DNA of 64,000 nucleotides from positions 5,049,501-5,113,500 of the forward strand of contig NC_091096.1 in the NCBI RefSeq assembly GCF_024713975.1, in the 5' to 3' direction. The notes beneath the pieces are model-generated. The model saw only the letters and a list, made by a program, of their open reading frames with translations. It ran no database searches and was not told where the DNA came from. This document shows positions 62,480 through 64,000 of the stretch, one piece after another. Position 1 is the stretch's first letter. Each line of letters starts with the position of its first letter. The position numbers and the translations under genes are program-made. Origin of the DNA: Paralichthys olivaceus. Its lineage: Eukaryota; Chordata; Actinopteri; Pleuronectiformes; Paralichthyidae.

Positions 62480-63260
62480 CCCACGTGGGGAGTCTGCATA
62501 AACATCACCCTGTTGGAGGGGATTGGATGGAAAACAGATGACTGGCAGCAAGGTGGAGCGCACCGGCTGCCGCCACTGGCTGTGTTTAATGGCCGCTCCG
62601 CCCTCAGACCACACACCATTGGCTTCGCGGAGGAGCCGGGAAGTTGTAGTTCTTTACGGCGGACGCACATCTGTAGTGCTTATTATCGACTAATATGAAT
62701 TAAACTACACGTCCCGACTTCACGCTACGGGCTCCGGTAATTGTTGTGAATATGTAATTGCGCTCCGGCGACTGGCTGCTGCTAAATTTGGCTCGACGGG
62801 GGCACAGGCTCCGGCAGCAGCTGAGGTGGTCGCTCCTTCCGACTGTGGATGTCAACAATCACGGAGGCTGTAGGAAATTAACCGGTAGATTCGTGACGGG
62901 GAGACGCCGTGGAGACACTCAGGCGTGGAGGTCACGATGTGCCACAAGTCAAAGCTTTGTAGGGAGAATTAGAGGAAAGCAGAGGGGAGATTTGAAAGCT
63001 TTGCGCGCACAGAATAACGCGCAGGAGATTTTGGAGAGGGGCAACTCCTGCTTTGAGTATCTCTCTGAATGGACTTTTTTTTTAAAACACTGTCGTCCTG
63101 TGTTTCACCAGCCAAAGATTCGAGGATGTTTTCTCTCTTCACGGAACCTGCACGCAGCCTTCAAACTGGCCACTGACTGAGCTTTTACGCACGGCGAAGG
63201 ATCTGTGCCTACGCGTTTTGTTCTCTTGTTTACGTGGATGAACTTTGCGAAACCTTCTTA
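62480..63260 (+). promoter_or_regulatory. tle4: tle4 promoter and 5' UTR region
   Basis: GC and CpG content rise from about 62500 to the tle4 ATG, with 'GCCGCTCCGCCC' near 62591. A long GC-rich leader before the first coding exon is usual for Groucho/TLE genes. The transcription start is not resolved. The open frame at 62758-63180 is taken as leader sequence. Confidence 0.45.
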
Positions 63261-63736
63261 ATGATTCGAGATCTGAGCAAGATGTACCCCGTGGCACGGC
63301 ATCAGGTAAGTGTGGAAACAGTAGAAGCCGAGGGCGGTGTGTCCAAACCGCGCGTCTGATGCGTAATCTGTTCACAATAAGTTTCCGTGCCACCGCGCGC
63401 CCGCACGGACAATTGCGCTCATTGTCGAATTTCTGCAGCTGCGTGTGTGTGTGTGTGTCTGAGTGTGCGTGGGTTAACGTGCAAGAACAGTGAGAGAAAC
63501 CAAAAGGCCATCCGTGTAAAACAGAGAGGCCTATTGTCATCTACAGTCTCGCCTCTGTGTGTGTGTCGTGCCACTTTGGTGACTTTGGTGGCTCAGTTCT
63601 CCCTCTCTTCCCTCGCATGCTGTCTGGTTTGGGTTGAGGTCCCACACCAGCCGGGGCAGCCGTTCAAGTTTACTGTCACCGAGTCCTGCGACCGGATCAA
63701 GGAGGAGTTCCAGTTCCTGCAAGCCCAGTACCACAG
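63261..63736 (+). CDS. tle4: TLE4, Groucho-family corepressor (first two coding exons, partial)
   Basis: TLE proteins are nuclear corepressors without DNA binding of their own, recruited by TCF/LEF, HES, RUNX, PAX and others through a WD40 propeller and an N-terminal Q domain that tetramerises. Exon 1 (63261-63305) encodes [15 protein letters not shown]; the [10 protein letters not shown] start is that of TLE4 rather than TLE1. Exon 2 (63639-63736) encodes '[20 protein letters not shown]' and then '[11 protein letters not shown]', the first part of the Q domain, and ends two bases into a codon that would be serine (YHS in the family). The rest of the gene lies beyond the right edge. Position after psat1 agrees with human 9q21. 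Confidence 0.95.
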
Positions 63737-64000
63737 GTGAGAGTCTGGATGGAGCATGGCTTTAATGGTGCATGGAGGTTTCCCCTTATTGACCAAATGT
63801 TTACAAAGGAGTATTGAAACTTTCAGCATTGGGTTAAAGAGAGATTTTTATTATGGAGCTGCAACGACTGATGTATTAGCATGAATTTTTTTGAAAAATT
63901 TGTTTTAAATGTCTGTTCAGTTTTTCCTACTCAAAACAAATGTCCTAAATTGTCAATATGGGCTCTGAGAATGTATACTTTCATTTAATAAATGAATGGG
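63737..64000 (+). other. tle4: tle4 intron 2 (start)
   Basis: Begins with a GTGAGA donor. AT-rich, with no further exon before the window ends. Confidence 0.8.

Noticed and set aside
62758-63180. Open plus-strand frame of 140 codons before tle4
   Set aside because: It lies in the GC-rich leader of tle4, shows no recognised domain, and ends before the well-supported tle4 start.

Overview
The window is nuclear DNA from a ray-finned fish, most likely a spiny-rayed (percomorph) teleost. The genes have many small exons with GT-AG introns. Vertebrate-specific genes (mcidas, ccno, a kisspeptin receptor, tle4) are present. The repeats are of teleost type: short inverted-repeat DNA elements, tRNA-derived SINE copies, LINE 3' tails of the 'TTTATTGATCCC' kind, and many (TG)n arrays. 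No bacterial or phage genes, CRISPR arrays or retroviral coding regions were seen.

Layout. 1-5.3 kb: mostly noncoding. A promoter-like CpG-rich stretch and a few doubtful minus-strand exons hint at an unidentified gene running off the left edge. 5.4-7.7 kb (minus): mcidas (multicilin). 9.6-11.4 kb (minus): ccno (cyclin O), with an exact RFX X-box match just upstream. 12.6-22.9 kb (plus): tut7 (zcchc6), a terminal uridylyltransferase assembled here from 28 coding exons, plus an unusual alternative last exon. 25.2-28.3 kb (plus): isca1, mitochondrial iron-sulfur assembly. 30.3-32.9 kb (plus): a kisspeptin receptor of six coding exons. 34.9-40.0 kb (plus): psat1, phosphoserine aminotransferase, nine exons. 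40-62.7 kb: a gene-poor stretch of repeats, microsatellites and candidate regulatory blocks. 63.26 kb to the right edge: the first two coding exons of tle4, a Groucho-type corepressor.

How the genes relate. mcidas and ccno lie in tandem and both act in multiciliated-cell differentiation: multicilin with E2F4/5-DP1 switches on centriole amplification genes, and cyclin O is needed for that amplification. In human this pair is on 5q11.2, whereas TUT7-ISCA1 and PSAT1-TLE4 are on 9q21, so the window joins two human segments. The kisspeptin receptor between isca1 and psat1 has no counterpart at human 9q21 (human KISS1R is on chromosome 19). The desert before tle4 matches the gene desert next to human TLE4 and is a plausible regulatory landscape.

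Exon coordinates were read by eye from splice sites, reading-frame phase and remembered family sequences. Totals close in frame: MCIDAS about 361 aa, CCNO 367, TUT7 1315 (1346 with the alternative end), ISCA1 129, the kisspeptin receptor 349, PSAT1 368. UTR limits, promoters and repeat boundaries are approximate.
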